Shown one piece after another: positions 23,457 to 30,481 of a stretch of 31,712 nt of DNA. Source of the stretch: Halanaerobium sp051746665 (lineage in GTDB: Bacteria > Bacillota > Halanaerobiia > Halanaerobiales > Halanaerobiaceae); NCBI GenBank assembly GCA_051746665.1, contig JBNJFG010000022.1, positions 1 to 31,712 on the forward strand, given 5' to 3'. Each line of letters opens with the position of its first letter. The first letter of the stretch is position 1. A model generated the notes under the pieces. It had not been told where the DNA came from and made no database searches. It was given only the letters and a program-made list of their open reading frames with translations. Position numbers and translations under genes: made by a program.

Positions 23457-24647
23457 CTAAGAGTCATCGCTTAACCAATGATTACCGGCTGTTTTAATTG
23501 CTATTGCTCCTAAAGGAGCTGTGACAATAATCGATAAAACAGCAAGAGCAAGTATTAATTCACCTGAAGCCACACCTGCTGCTAACGGAATTGCCCCAAT
23601 TGCAGCCTGTACTGTAGCCTTAGGAGTATAAGCTAAAACACAAAAAGATTTTTCTTTTAAATTAAGATTTGTTCCTGCTAAAGACATTAAAACACCTATT
23701 GATCTTGCGCTTAATCCAATTATTATAATAACTAATCCTATCAATCCTGATTCAAAAGCTAAATGAATATTTACTTCTGCACCAATTAAAACAAACAACA
23801 TCATTTCTGCAAAAATCCATATTTTATTAAATTTTGAAGATAGTCTTCGACCTAGTATTGAGTAACGCTCCTGAATTACAAATCCGATAACCATTATTCC
23901 AAGCAAAGTTGCTACAGGAACAATTCCATTTAAAAGATGTTCTAAAGAGTTCATTAAAATACCAAAACTCAAAAGTAATAATGCTTTTTTAGTATCCCGA
24001 ATATGATATTTTTTGAAAATGTAAATTAGAAATAATGCAATAACTGTTCCCAGCATAATACCCAATACAATTGCAAGTGGCACATTTAATATTTGTCTTA
24101 TAATATTAATTTGTTTTCCGCCATAAACACTTAAAAAAGCTGAAAAAATAGTGATTGCTACCACATCATCAACTGAAGCGCCGGTTAAAATTAAAGTGGG
24201 AACTCCTTTTTTGGCACCTTTTTTCTTGTCAATAAGGGCTAACATCTGGGGAACTACAACTGCTGGTGAAACTGCTGCTATAATAAACGCTAAAATCCCT
24301 GCCTCAATAAATGGAAACTTCAATAAATAAATTGCTGCTAAAATAACAGCTGCACCTTCCATAAGCCCAGGAATAAAACTTAACTTAACCGCAGGTATAC
24401 CTACTTTTTTTAATGTTTCTTTTTCTATTCCTAAACCAGCTCTAATCAGAATTACTATTAATGCAATCATTCTCAAATCAGAAGAAATATTTAAAATATC
24501 TTGACTGATTAAATCAAATACATATGGTCCCAATAAAATACCAATTAACAACATACCCAATAAAGCTGGAAGCTTAATCTTATTAAAAAATCTCCCAAAT
24601 AATAATGCAAATAAAATAATTAATGCTAAACTTAAAGCCAATGTCAT
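23457..24647 (-). CDS. Cation/proton antiporter (CPA family) under a fluoride riboswitch
   Basis: About 397 residues with some twelve helices. Features are LPALLGMLLIGILLGPYVF, the helix with AAVSPAVVVPQML, and TGASVDDVVAITIFSAF, where the two Asp resemble the ion-binding pair of Na+/H+ exchangers. Cation antiporters are among the genes known to be controlled by fluoride riboswitches, so a role in fluoride or associated pH/ion stress is likely here. The frame opens at 24719. The start is the ATG at 24647 or, better spaced (8 nt from AGGAG), the TTG at 24641. It is transcribed from or through the aminotransferase gene upstream. Confidence 0.9.
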   Translation of the reverse strand: MTLALSLALIILFALLFGRFFNKIKLPALLGMLLIGILLGPYVFDLISQDILNISSDLRMIALIVILIRAGLGIEKETLKKVGIPAVKLSFIPGLMEGAAVILAAIYLLKFPFIEAGILAFIIAAVSPAVVVPQMLALIDKKKGAKKGVPTLILTGASVDDVVAITIFSAFLSVYGGKQINIIRQILNVPLAIVLGIMLGTVIALFLIYIFKKYHIRDTKKALLLLSFGILMNSLEHLLNGIVPVATLLGIMVIGFVIQERYSILGRRLSSKFNKIWIFAEMMLFVLIGAEVNIHLAFESGLIGLVIIIIGLSARSIGVLMSLAGTNLNLKEKSFCVLAYTPKATVQAAIGAIPLAAGVASGELILALAVLSIIVTAPLGAIAIKTAGNHWLSDDS

Positions 24648-24741
24648 CTCTCCTTTATTATTTTGTGAAATTATTCTTCTATATTTGATGAAAATAGAGT
24701 TTTTTGTATTAGTCAACAATATATTAATACTAATATATTAT

Positions 24742-24789
24742 AAAAAAAGACTCCTATCTAAATAGGGAAATCCCTAAAAGATAGGAGCC
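24742..24789 (-). terminator. Riboswitch-controlled terminator
   Basis: A long minus-strand hairpin (24749-24759 with 24779-24789, plus an inner TAGGGA/TCCCTA stem) followed by seven U. Its 5' arm, GGCTCCTATCT, contains the last nine bases of the fluoride aptamer, so aptamer folding and termination exclude each other. Confidence 0.88.
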
Positions 24790-24835
24790 ATCATCTGTCA
24801 AATTAACAGTACTCAATGGGGAGCTCCATCCCCTT
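24781..24835 (-). promoter_or_regulatory. Fluoride riboswitch (crcB motif)
   Basis: The minus strand matches the crcB consensus: GGGGATGGAGCTCCCC (P1 with its loop), ATTGAG, a hairpin CTGTTAATTTGACAG, then ATGATGGCTCCTAT. GGAGC in the first loop can pair with GCTCC at the 3' end to form the pseudoknot. That pairing removes the 5' arm of the overlapping terminator, so fluoride should switch the antiporter gene on. It begins 3 nt after the aminotransferase stop codon. Confidence 0.88.
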
Positions 24836-24838
24836 AAT

Positions 24839-25975
24839 TTAATTCATTTCATTTATAAATATTTTATGTAGTTCTGCATTTAAGTTAAATCCTAAATCTC
24901 TTAAACTATGATCAAAAGCTTTTAAAGTTCTATATAATTTTTCTTCATAACAATTTTCGCCCATGTGCCCAATTCTAATTAGCTTATTTTCAAATTCACC
25001 TAATGAAGCTGCAATCATTACATTATAACTTTCTGTCATCAGCTGATTTAATTCCTGATATTCTATAGTCTCCGGAATCTCTATTGCAGTTACTGTATCA
25101 GAATATCCATTTTCAGCATATAATTTAAGATTAGATTCATTAATTGCTTTTCTTACTGCTGATGCTATTTTATTATGTCTCTCAAAAATTTCTTCATCTG
25201 CCAGCCATTTATCTAATGCAGCATCCAAAGCATATATATCACTAATTGCCTGAGTATAGGGAAAGTATTTTTCCTCATACCAATTCTGCCAGAGCTGTAA
25301 ATTTGTATAATAACCTCTAACTACAGTTTCTCTATTATTAACTGCATTCCAGGCTGCATCACTAACACTCATAAAAGTTAGTCCTGGAGGAACTGACAGG
25401 CATTTTTGAGAGCCTCCAAGAATAATATCAATACCCCACTTATCTACTTCTATAGGTACCCCTCCGATTGCAGAAACTGAATCTACAACAGATAATATAT
25501 TATATTTATTTAATAAATTAGTAATTCCACCAGCATTATTTATAATTCCAGTAGGAGTTTCACAGTGAACAAAAGTAGCAAATTTAAAATCATTTTCTGC
25601 TGCCAACTTTGATTCCAATTCATCTATATTAATTTCTTTATCATATGGAAATTCCCATTTTGTAACATCTGCTCCATATAAGTCAGCAAAATCAGCAAAT
25701 CCTCTACCAAAAATTCCATTATCTAAAACTAAAACCTTATCCCCAGGCTCAATTAAAGAAGCACAGGCAGATTCTAGTCCTAAAATTCCCTCTCCACTCA
25801 TAATAATCACATCATTTTTGGTTTTCATTACCTGCTGTAGTTTTGAACTGACATCAAGATAAAATTCAAAAAATTCAGGATCAAGATCTGGGTTGGTAAT
25901 TTTTTTACTCATTGCCCGTCTAACTTCTTCGCTGACTTCAGTTGGACCGGGTGTCATAATTAATAAATCACTCAC
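24839..25975 (-). CDS. Class V PLP aminotransferase (alanine/serine-glyoxylate type)
   Basis: 378 residues. It begins with the family sequence MTPGPTEVSEEV; the PLP Lys is in GGSQKCL (about residue 195), preceded by DSVSAIGG with the Asp that contacts the pyridine nitrogen. Members transfer amino groups from alanine or serine to glyoxylate, or act as (S)-ureidoglycine or 2-aminoethylphosphonate aminotransferases; which applies here cannot be told. I start at the GTG at 25975, 8 nt after GGAG, rather than at the GTG at 25984, which would overlap the site. A fluoride riboswitch follows immediately. Confidence 0.9.
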   Translation of the reverse strand: MSDLLIMTPGPTEVSEEVRRAMSKKITNPDLDPEFFEFYLDVSSKLQQVMKTKNDVIIMSGEGILGLESACASLIEPGDKVLVLDNGIFGRGFADFADLYGADVTKWEFPYDKEINIDELESKLAAENDFKFATFVHCETPTGIINNAGGITNLLNKYNILSVVDSVSAIGGVPIEVDKWGIDIILGGSQKCLSVPPGLTFMSVSDAAWNAVNNRETVVRGYYTNLQLWQNWYEEKYFPYTQAISDIYALDAALDKWLADEEIFERHNKIASAVRKAINESNLKLYAENGYSDTVTAIEIPETIEYQELNQLMTESYNVMIAASLGEFENKLIRIGHMGENCYEEKLYRTLKAFDHSLRDLGFNLNAELHKIFINEMN

Positions 25976-26010
25976 AAAAATCACTCCAATAATTTTAAGG
26001 TCTATTATAG

Positions 26011-26040
26011 ATTTTATAACTTTCTATAGGAGATTGTCAA
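26011..26040 (-). promoter_or_regulatory. Promoter of the aminotransferase gene
   Basis: Minus-strand TTGACA (26035-26040) with TATAAA at 16 nt (26013-26018) or TAAAAT at 18 nt (26011-26016). The rest of 26041-26190 shows nothing I can name. Confidence 0.65.
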
Positions 26041-26193
26041 GCTAAATAAAGCTAGAACCCGCTTCATCATTTTTGATTTGAGCCGATTATCTTTAACTTA
26101 ACACTACAGCCTCTTTTATTAACAATAATTCAATTATTTTTTAAAAATTATTAATACTGCTGGTGAATTAACTTATTTATTTTATCTATATGC

Positions 26194-26222
26194 TTGCAAT
26201 AAAATATAGAGTTTCTTATACT
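26194..26222 (+). promoter_or_regulatory. Promoter of the 237-residue membrane protein gene
   Basis: TTGCAA (26194-26199), 17-nt spacer, TATACT (26217-26222). The predicted transcript start near 26229 is only a few bases before the Shine-Dalgarno at 26233, giving a leader of about 16 nt. Confidence 0.65.
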
Positions 26223-26244
26223 TAAAATAATTGGAGGTGATGCT

Positions 26245-26958
26245 ATCACTACTAAAGAAAATAATAATAAAAGAAATACTGAAAAAGATAATTCTATTCC
26301 ATTTATTATAAGTAGTTCTTATCTTTTAACATTCCTATTTATTAGATTAGCTGTTATAATTGCTGGATCTGCTGGAAGTTCAGCTTCAACTGCTGCCAAG
26401 ACAGGTGATCTCCAATTTTATATTGGCACAAATATTATACTTTTTGGGTATCATATCCATCATTTATATATTGGGATAGTTTTAATAGCTTTAGCTGGCT
26501 GGTTTTCTATAACTAAAACAGGATTTATAGATCAGAAGGATAATGCACTAATGTACGGTATTGGTTTAGGACTTTTTATGGATGAAATTGGTTTATTATT
26601 AAGTTGGGGAGATTATTGGCACAGTACTACTTATTTATTAAGTTTATTGTTAGGCGGGGTTTTTATGAATATAATATTTTTTCCAGACTTTTGGAAAGAT
26701 TTAAAACCTCACCTTGAAGAATTTAATCCCAAAAATAAAATACTAAAGCATTATAATTATAATGTTTTAATATCGGGGGTGGACAAATTGGCAGAAGGAG
26801 CAAATAAAACTAGTAAAATTACTCTGATTTTTTCAGGTTTAATCTATGTTATCGTTGGAATGCTAATAATTTCTAATCCAGAATTAGTCTATTACTGGGT
26901 AGCAGGTGGTTTTTTTCTGCAGGGATTAACTAAATTTGTTGAAGCATGGAAAGCTTAG
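26245..26958 (+). CDS. Membrane protein of unknown function, apparent ATC start
   Basis: About 237 residues: a polar N terminus (TTKENNNKRNTEKD), then about six hydrophobic segments, a GYHIHHLYIG motif in the second, and a cytoplasmic linker (FPDFWKDLKPHLEEFNPKNK) before two C-terminal helices. I recognise no family. The frame is open from 26203 but contains no ATG, GTG or TTG until 26551. Starting there would delete two of the helices. A full Shine-Dalgarno, GGAGGTGAT, lies 7 nt (from GGAGG) before an ATC at 26245, which I take as the start. An indel or programmed frameshift from the ATG at 26240 are alternatives. Confidence 0.7.
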   Translation: MTTKENNNKRNTEKDNSIPFIISSSYLLTFLFIRLAVIIAGSAGSSASTAAKTGDLQFYIGTNIILFGYHIHHLYIGIVLIALAGWFSITKTGFIDQKDNALMYGIGLGLFMDEIGLLLSWGDYWHSTTYLLSLLLGGVFMNIIFFPDFWKDLKPHLEEFNPKNKILKHYNYNVLISGVDKLAEGANKTSKITLIFSGLIYVIVGMLIISNPELVYYWVAGGFFLQGLTKFVEAWKA

Positions 26959-26978
26959 AATTTAATAATATAAAATAA

Positions 26979-27025
26979 AGCTCTATTAGAATTTTATTTC
27001 TGATAGAGCTCTAAATATATTTTTT
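26979..27025 (+). terminator. Terminator after the membrane protein gene
   Basis: An 8-bp stem AGCTCTAT/ATAGAGCT (26979-26986 with 27003-27010), loop of 16, followed about 8 nt later by a T run. The reverse strand is also T-rich after the stem, so it may serve both directions. Confidence 0.55.
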
Positions 27026-27102
27026 CACTTTATTTAATTAATGTTTTATTAAAATTTCGATTTTTATTAAATATTAAATTTACATAATTTTCATCAAATA
27101 AT

Positions 27103-27178
27103 TGGAGCCGGTGACAGGATTTGAACCTGCAGCCTTTAGTTTACGATACTACTGCTCTGCCAGTTGAGCTACACCGGC
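27103..27178 (-). tRNA. tRNA-Thr (CGT), copy left of the gap
   Basis: The minus strand folds as a tRNA: acceptor GCCGGTG/CACCGGC, D stem GCTC/GAGC, anticodon loop ATCGTAA with anticodon CGT, T loop TTCAAAT and encoded CCA. The anticodon stem has a mismatch at its outer pair. It lies in a 99-bp block that is repeated exactly on the other side of the N run, so it may not be a separate gene. Confidence 0.85.
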
Positions 27179-27194
27179 ATTTATTAAAATGCTA

Positions 27195-27294
27195 NNNNNN
27201 NNNNNNNNNNNNNNNNNNNNNNNNNNNNNNNNNNNNNNNNNNNNNNNNNNNNNNNNNNNNNNNNNNNNNNNNNNNNNNNNNNNNNNNNNNNNNN
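27195..27294. other. Assembly gap (100 N)
   Basis: A run of exactly 100 N, the conventional placeholder for a scaffold gap of unknown size. It is flanked by identical 99-bp blocks, 27096-27194 and 27295-27393. Confidence 0.97.
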
Positions 27295-27301
27295 AAATAA
27301 T

Positions 27302-27377
27302 TGGAGCCGGTGACAGGATTTGAACCTGCAGCCTTTAGTTTACGATACTACTGCTCTGCCAGTTGAGCTACACCGGC
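27302..27377 (-). tRNA. tRNA-Thr (CGT), copy right of the gap
   Basis: Base-for-base identical to 27103-27178. It begins 5 nt after the stop codon of the DegV gene, so the two are probably co-transcribed. The two copies are either one gene duplicated by the assembly or a real tandem array that broke the assembly. Confidence 0.88.
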
Positions 27378-27382
27378 ATTTA

Positions 27383-28219
27383 TTAAAATGCTAGTACTAT
27401 TCCACCTTCATTAGCATAAACTGTACTAATTCCTGCTGTTTCTACAATAATAATCTCTCTGAAGTTATATTCTTCTGCAGCTTTTTGCTTGATATATTCT
27501 GCTTTTTCTAAAGCATTACAGTGAGCAATACCCAGAACTTTTTCTTCTAAATTTTCTCCTCTTTCTCCAATTTTATCAACCAGCTTCCTAATTGCTTTCT
27601 TACTGCCCCGTGCTTTATCTATAAGCGTTATAGTTCCTTCTGAAGTGCCTGCTAAAACTGGCTTAATATTAAAAAAAGAAGCAATCTTCCCCTTTAATTT
27701 TCCCATTCTACCAGCTTTAATTAAATTATCAAGCGAATCTAATACAAATAAAGTTTGCATTTCATCAATATAATTTTCTGTTTTTTCTATAATTTCATCC
27801 CTATTTAAACCAGCCTCAATTAATTCACCCAACTTATAGGCAATCATAGTTTCTCCTACAGAAGCACTAAAAGAATTAAAAACTTTTACAAATTTATCTG
27901 CTGCTTCTTCTTTTAATAATTCTTTCGCCAGTACAGCATTTTGATAAGATGCACTTAATTCTTTTGAAAGAGTTACCACAAATGAATTTTCATATTTTCT
28001 ATATATATCTAAAAATGGATTAGGGCCAGGACTAGCAGTTTTGGGAGCCTCACTGCTGCTCCTCATTGCATTTAAAAGTCCCTCTCTATCAAGAGTTTCA
28101 TCATCAATAAAATGCTGATCACCAACATCTATTGAAAGTGGTGCTGTTGAAATATTAAACCTTTCTTTTATTTCATCCGTTAAATCACAACAGCTATCAA
28201 CTATTATTTTAAAATCCAT
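27383..28219 (-). CDS. DegV family fatty-acid-binding protein
   Basis: 278 residues, the usual length. N-terminal FKIIVDSCCDLTDEI, the ASPGPNPF loop (usually T-x-Q-P), VVTLSKELSASYQNA with the lipid-head-group Ser/Thr pattern, and LDNLIKAGRMGKLKGKI all match the family. In Gram-positive bacteria such proteins bind fatty acids, and some (FakB) deliver them to the kinase FakA for phosphorylation; no fakA is in view. ATG with GGAGG upstream. The last 11 bases fall in the 99-bp block repeated across the gap. Confidence 0.93.
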   Translation of the reverse strand: MDFKIIVDSCCDLTDEIKERFNISTAPLSIDVGDQHFIDDETLDREGLLNAMRSSSEAPKTASPGPNPFLDIYRKYENSFVVTLSKELSASYQNAVLAKELLKEEAADKFVKVFNSFSASVGETMIAYKLGELIEAGLNRDEIIEKTENYIDEMQTLFVLDSLDNLIKAGRMGKLKGKIASFFNIKPVLAGTSEGTITLIDKARGSKKAIRKLVDKIGERGENLEEKVLGIAHCNALEKAEYIKQKAAEEYNFREIIIVETAGISTVYANEGGIVLAF

Positions 28220-28271
28220 AAAAAATTACCTCCAACATATTTATATTTTAATGTTGCTATTCTAGTATATA

Positions 28272-28300
28272 ATTTTATCTTTATTAATAATAAAAATCAA
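28272..28300 (-). promoter_or_regulatory. Promoter of the DegV gene
   Basis: Minus-strand TTGATT (28295-28300), 17-nt spacer, TAAAAT (28272-28277), the same boxes and spacing as the methyltransferase promoter at 13282. Confidence 0.7.
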
Positions 28301-28333
28301 CCAATTATTATATTTTTATTTAAAATTAAACAC

Positions 28334-28365
28334 AAAAAAGCCCCGACTAAATTAATAGTCAGGGC
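28334..28365 (-). terminator. Terminator after the cold-shock gene
   Basis: A 10-bp stem GCCCTGACTA/TAGTCGGGGC (28340-28349 with 28356-28365, one mismatch, loop of 6) followed on the minus strand by six U. Confidence 0.9.
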
Positions 28366-28388
28366 AGTTTTACATAATCATATTAAAA

Positions 28389-28592
28389 TTATATAAGGTC
28401 AACATTCTCTGCTTGAGGTCCACGATCTCCTTCAACAATTTCAAACTCAACTTCCTGACCTTCTTCTAAGGTTTTAAAACCTTCCTGCTGAAGAGCAGAG
28501 AAATGTACAAATACATCGTCACCATCTTCTCTTTCAATAAATCCATAACCCTTTTTCTCATCAAACCACTTTACTTTTCCTGTGTAAACCAT
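28389..28592 (-). CDS. Cold-shock domain protein
   Basis: 67 residues, one cold-shock domain. The RNA-binding motifs are KGYGFIER (RNP1) and VFVHFSAL (RNP2); the N terminus GKVKWFDEKKG is typical. It acts as an RNA chaperone or antiterminator in the CspA/CspB class. Ribosome site AGGAGG before the ATG. It has a strong promoter, a 5' stem-loop and its own terminator, so it is a single-gene transcript. Confidence 0.96.
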   Translation of the reverse strand: MVYTGKVKWFDEKKGYGFIEREDGDDVFVHFSALQQEGFKTLEEGQEVEFEIVEGDRGPQAENVDLI

Positions 28593-28618
28593 ATTAATAT
28601 CTTCCTCCTAAATTTAAC

Positions 28619-28650
28619 CTGAGTATGTGTACCTAGTTTAGAATACTCAG
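28619..28650 (-). promoter_or_regulatory. 5' stem-loop in the cold-shock leader
   Basis: An 8-bp stem CTGAGTAT/ATACTCAG (28619-28626 with 28643-28650) with a 16-nt loop lies right at the predicted 5' end of the mRNA, 25 nt before the ribosome site. It may stabilise the mRNA or respond to temperature. Confidence 0.5.
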
Positions 28651-28657
28651 TGATTTA

Positions 28658-28686
28658 AATATATCATTCTTATTCTTATTTGTCAA
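28658..28686 (-). promoter_or_regulatory. Promoter of the cold-shock gene
   Basis: Minus-strand consensus TTGACA (28681-28686), 17-nt spacer, TATATT (28658-28663). The strongest promoter match in the window. Confidence 0.82.
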
Positions 28687-28737
28687 ATTTTTCTGACTCC
28701 TGCGAGAATTAATTTTCTTTTAGTAAATCAAGACTTA

Positions 28738-28746
28738 TGATATAAT
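28738..28746 (+). promoter_or_regulatory. Extended -10 promoter of the NuoN-like gene
   Basis: TGATATAAT, an extended -10 with consensus TATAAT at 28741-28746, 20 nt before the ATG. The -35 region (TTTTAG at 28718-28723) is poor. AAAGGAGG follows. Confidence 0.6.
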
Positions 28747-28766
28747 TTGAAAAAGGAGGTAATTAA

Positions 28767-30032
28767 ATGCCAGAATTCATATCTATGAACTTTATCTTTA
28801 ATAATATAAATCTTTTATTTTTAAGCACAGGATTACTAATCACTCTTTTTACTCTGCTTTCTAGCTGGAGAAAAATTGATCAACATAGATTATTATTTTT
28901 ATCGCTAGCCTTTTTCTTTGTTATTAGTTTTAGTCTTGTTATTACTACAAAAAATTGGTTTATTTTTATGATTGGTTGGGAACTTGCTACATTAACTACT
29001 TCTCTTATGCTTGCCTGGGATGATAAAAATATAGCCTGGGAATATTTTGTAATCCAATTTATAGGTGGCAGTTTCTTAATTTTAACAGTTTTAACTGCCT
29101 ATACAAATGGATATCAATATATTGGAGCAGTCAATGAACTATGGCTGCAGATAATGTTTATTATAGCATTAGGCGTTAAAAGTGCAATTATTGGACTTCA
29201 CAGCTGGCTTCCTTATATCTATAAAAAATCATCTGCTGGATTTTGTGCTCTTTCTTCTGGATTGGTTGCAAAATTAGGATATATTACTCTTTTAAGAATT
29301 ATAACTGAAGGTAATAGATTTTTGCTTTATTTAGGTATAATTATGATCTATTATGGAGGAATCAAAGCTCTTGAGGAAAAAAATTATAAATTAGTTTTAG
29401 CATATAGTTCTATCAGCCAATTTGGTTTTATTACCCTTGCGATCGGCAGTGGTAACATTTATGGGTATTATGGGGCTGTTTTACATATTATTGCTCATGC
29501 TTTTGCTAAATCTACTCTATTTAATGGTGCTGGGAATTGGATTAAAGAATTTGATTCTACTTCTATTTTTGATTTCAAACGTTGTGAATTAAGACAAAAA
29601 ATAAATGCATTTAGTACTATACTTTCATTTTTTTCTTTAATGGCATTTCCATTTTTCATTGGTTATAATAGCAAACATTTAATAAAATATTCTCTGAGTT
29701 CAATTCCGATGTTTGAATTTTTATTGCATTTAGGAAGTGTTTTGACAGTTGCTTATTCGTTAAAGATATTATGGATTATTATTTTTAAAGATCTTAAAGA
29801 ATCAGAATTTAATTTTAAAACGAAAATAAAAAGTAACTATCAGCCAACTTTAATTGAAAATTTATCAATTTTAATACCATCTGTATCTTTAATCATCTTG
29901 GCTATTACAGCAAATATCTATCTTAGTCACCAATTTGATTTCCATTATTTAACAGGATTTTTCACTACTTCTATCTACCTGCTTATTGCTTATTTAATCC
30001 GTTTTCCAATTATGTCCAGGATTAACCACTAA
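28767..30032 (+). CDS. Orphan NuoN/MrpD-like proton-translocating membrane subunit
   Basis: 421 residues, about twelve helices, Proton_antipo_M family. The conserved membrane Glu is in MIGWELATL, and the central proton-channel segment reads HSWLPYIYKKSSAGFCALSSGLVAKLGY with its Lys. It is shorter than NuoN or MrpD (about 480-500 residues), mainly at the N terminus. Such subunits normally belong to complex I, Mrp antiporters or membrane hydrogenases, but no partner gene lies nearby. It is a single gene with its own promoter and terminator. Confidence 0.85.
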   Translation: MPEFISMNFIFNNINLLFLSTGLLITLFTLLSSWRKIDQHRLLFLSLAFFFVISFSLVITTKNWFIFMIGWELATLTTSLMLAWDDKNIAWEYFVIQFIGGSFLILTVLTAYTNGYQYIGAVNELWLQIMFIIALGVKSAIIGLHSWLPYIYKKSSAGFCALSSGLVAKLGYITLLRIITEGNRFLLYLGIIMIYYGGIKALEEKNYKLVLAYSSISQFGFITLAIGSGNIYGYYGAVLHIIAHAFAKSTLFNGAGNWIKEFDSTSIFDFKRCELRQKINAFSTILSFFSLMAFPFFIGYNSKHLIKYSLSSIPMFEFLLHLGSVLTVAYSLKILWIIIFKDLKESEFNFKTKIKSNYQPTLIENLSILIPSVSLIILAITANIYLSHQFDFHYLTGFFTTSIYLLIAYLIRFPIMSRINH

Positions 30033-30154
30033 AAATTAAATTATTTTTTAGTTTTAATTTTACATTTCAAATTTTGAAATTGATTTTCTCGACCTCGATT
30101 CTTGCAGCTATCAAAATGTGGCATCTAAATTTTTTGACTCCTTTGTAATGATCA

Positions 30155-30177
30155 CAACCCCAATCAGGGGTTGTTTT
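30155..30177 (+). terminator. Terminator downstream of the NuoN-like gene
   Basis: A 7-bp stem CAACCCC/GGGGTTG (30155-30161 with 30167-30173, loop of 5) followed by four T, about 120 nt after the stop codon. A weaker AT-only hairpin lies nearer, at about 30035-30060. Confidence 0.6.
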
Positions 30178-30204
30178 AGTTTCAAATAAATAACGAAGAG
30201 CCTC

Positions 30205-30233
30205 TTGCTTTTCATATTTTTCTATGTTAAAAT
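30205..30233 (+). promoter_or_regulatory. Promoter of tRNA-Leu
   Basis: TTGCTT (30205-30210), 17-nt spacer ending in TGT, TAAAAT (30228-30233), 13 nt before the tRNA. Confidence 0.7.
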
Positions 30234-30246
30234 AGTTAATGTTGAT

Positions 30247-30333
30247 GCCGAAGTGGTGGAATTGGCAGACGCGACGGATTCAAAATCCGTTATCCTCACG
30301 GATGTGTGGGTTCGAGTCCCACCTTCGGCACCA
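30247..30333 (+). tRNA. tRNA-Leu (CAA)
   Basis: 87 bases with acceptor GCCGAAG/CTTCGGC, anticodon loop TTCAAAA with anticodon CAA, the long variable arm typical of class II tRNA (TATCCTCACGGATG region), T loop TTCGAGT and encoded CCA. Confidence 0.96.
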
Positions 30334-30367
30334 GTTTTTACATATTATTAGTTATACTGGAACTTAA

Positions 30368-30393
30368 AGTCATTCTTAATTGAATGGCTTTTT
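30368..30393 (+). terminator. Terminator after tRNA-Leu
   Basis: An 8-bp stem AGTCATTC/GAATGGCT (one G-T wobble, loop of 6) followed by five T. Confidence 0.82.
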
Positions 30394-30481
30394 CTGTTTT
30401 TAAACTAATTTAGCACAAAATTAAAAATATATATGTAAGATCCACTTATTTAATTTATAAAATGAAAGGAAGAAAACAACT

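Noticed and set aside
26240..26311. A 23-codon leader peptide frame from the ATG at 26240
   Set aside because: The ATG overlaps the Shine-Dalgarno (2 nt from GGAGG), so it is poorly placed. It is kept only as an alternative for the start problem of the membrane protein.
27096..27393. Real tandem duplication or a mobile-element repeat
   Set aside because: The identity is exactly 99 bp on each side of a 100-N placeholder, which fits an assembly artefact better; there are no inverted ends.
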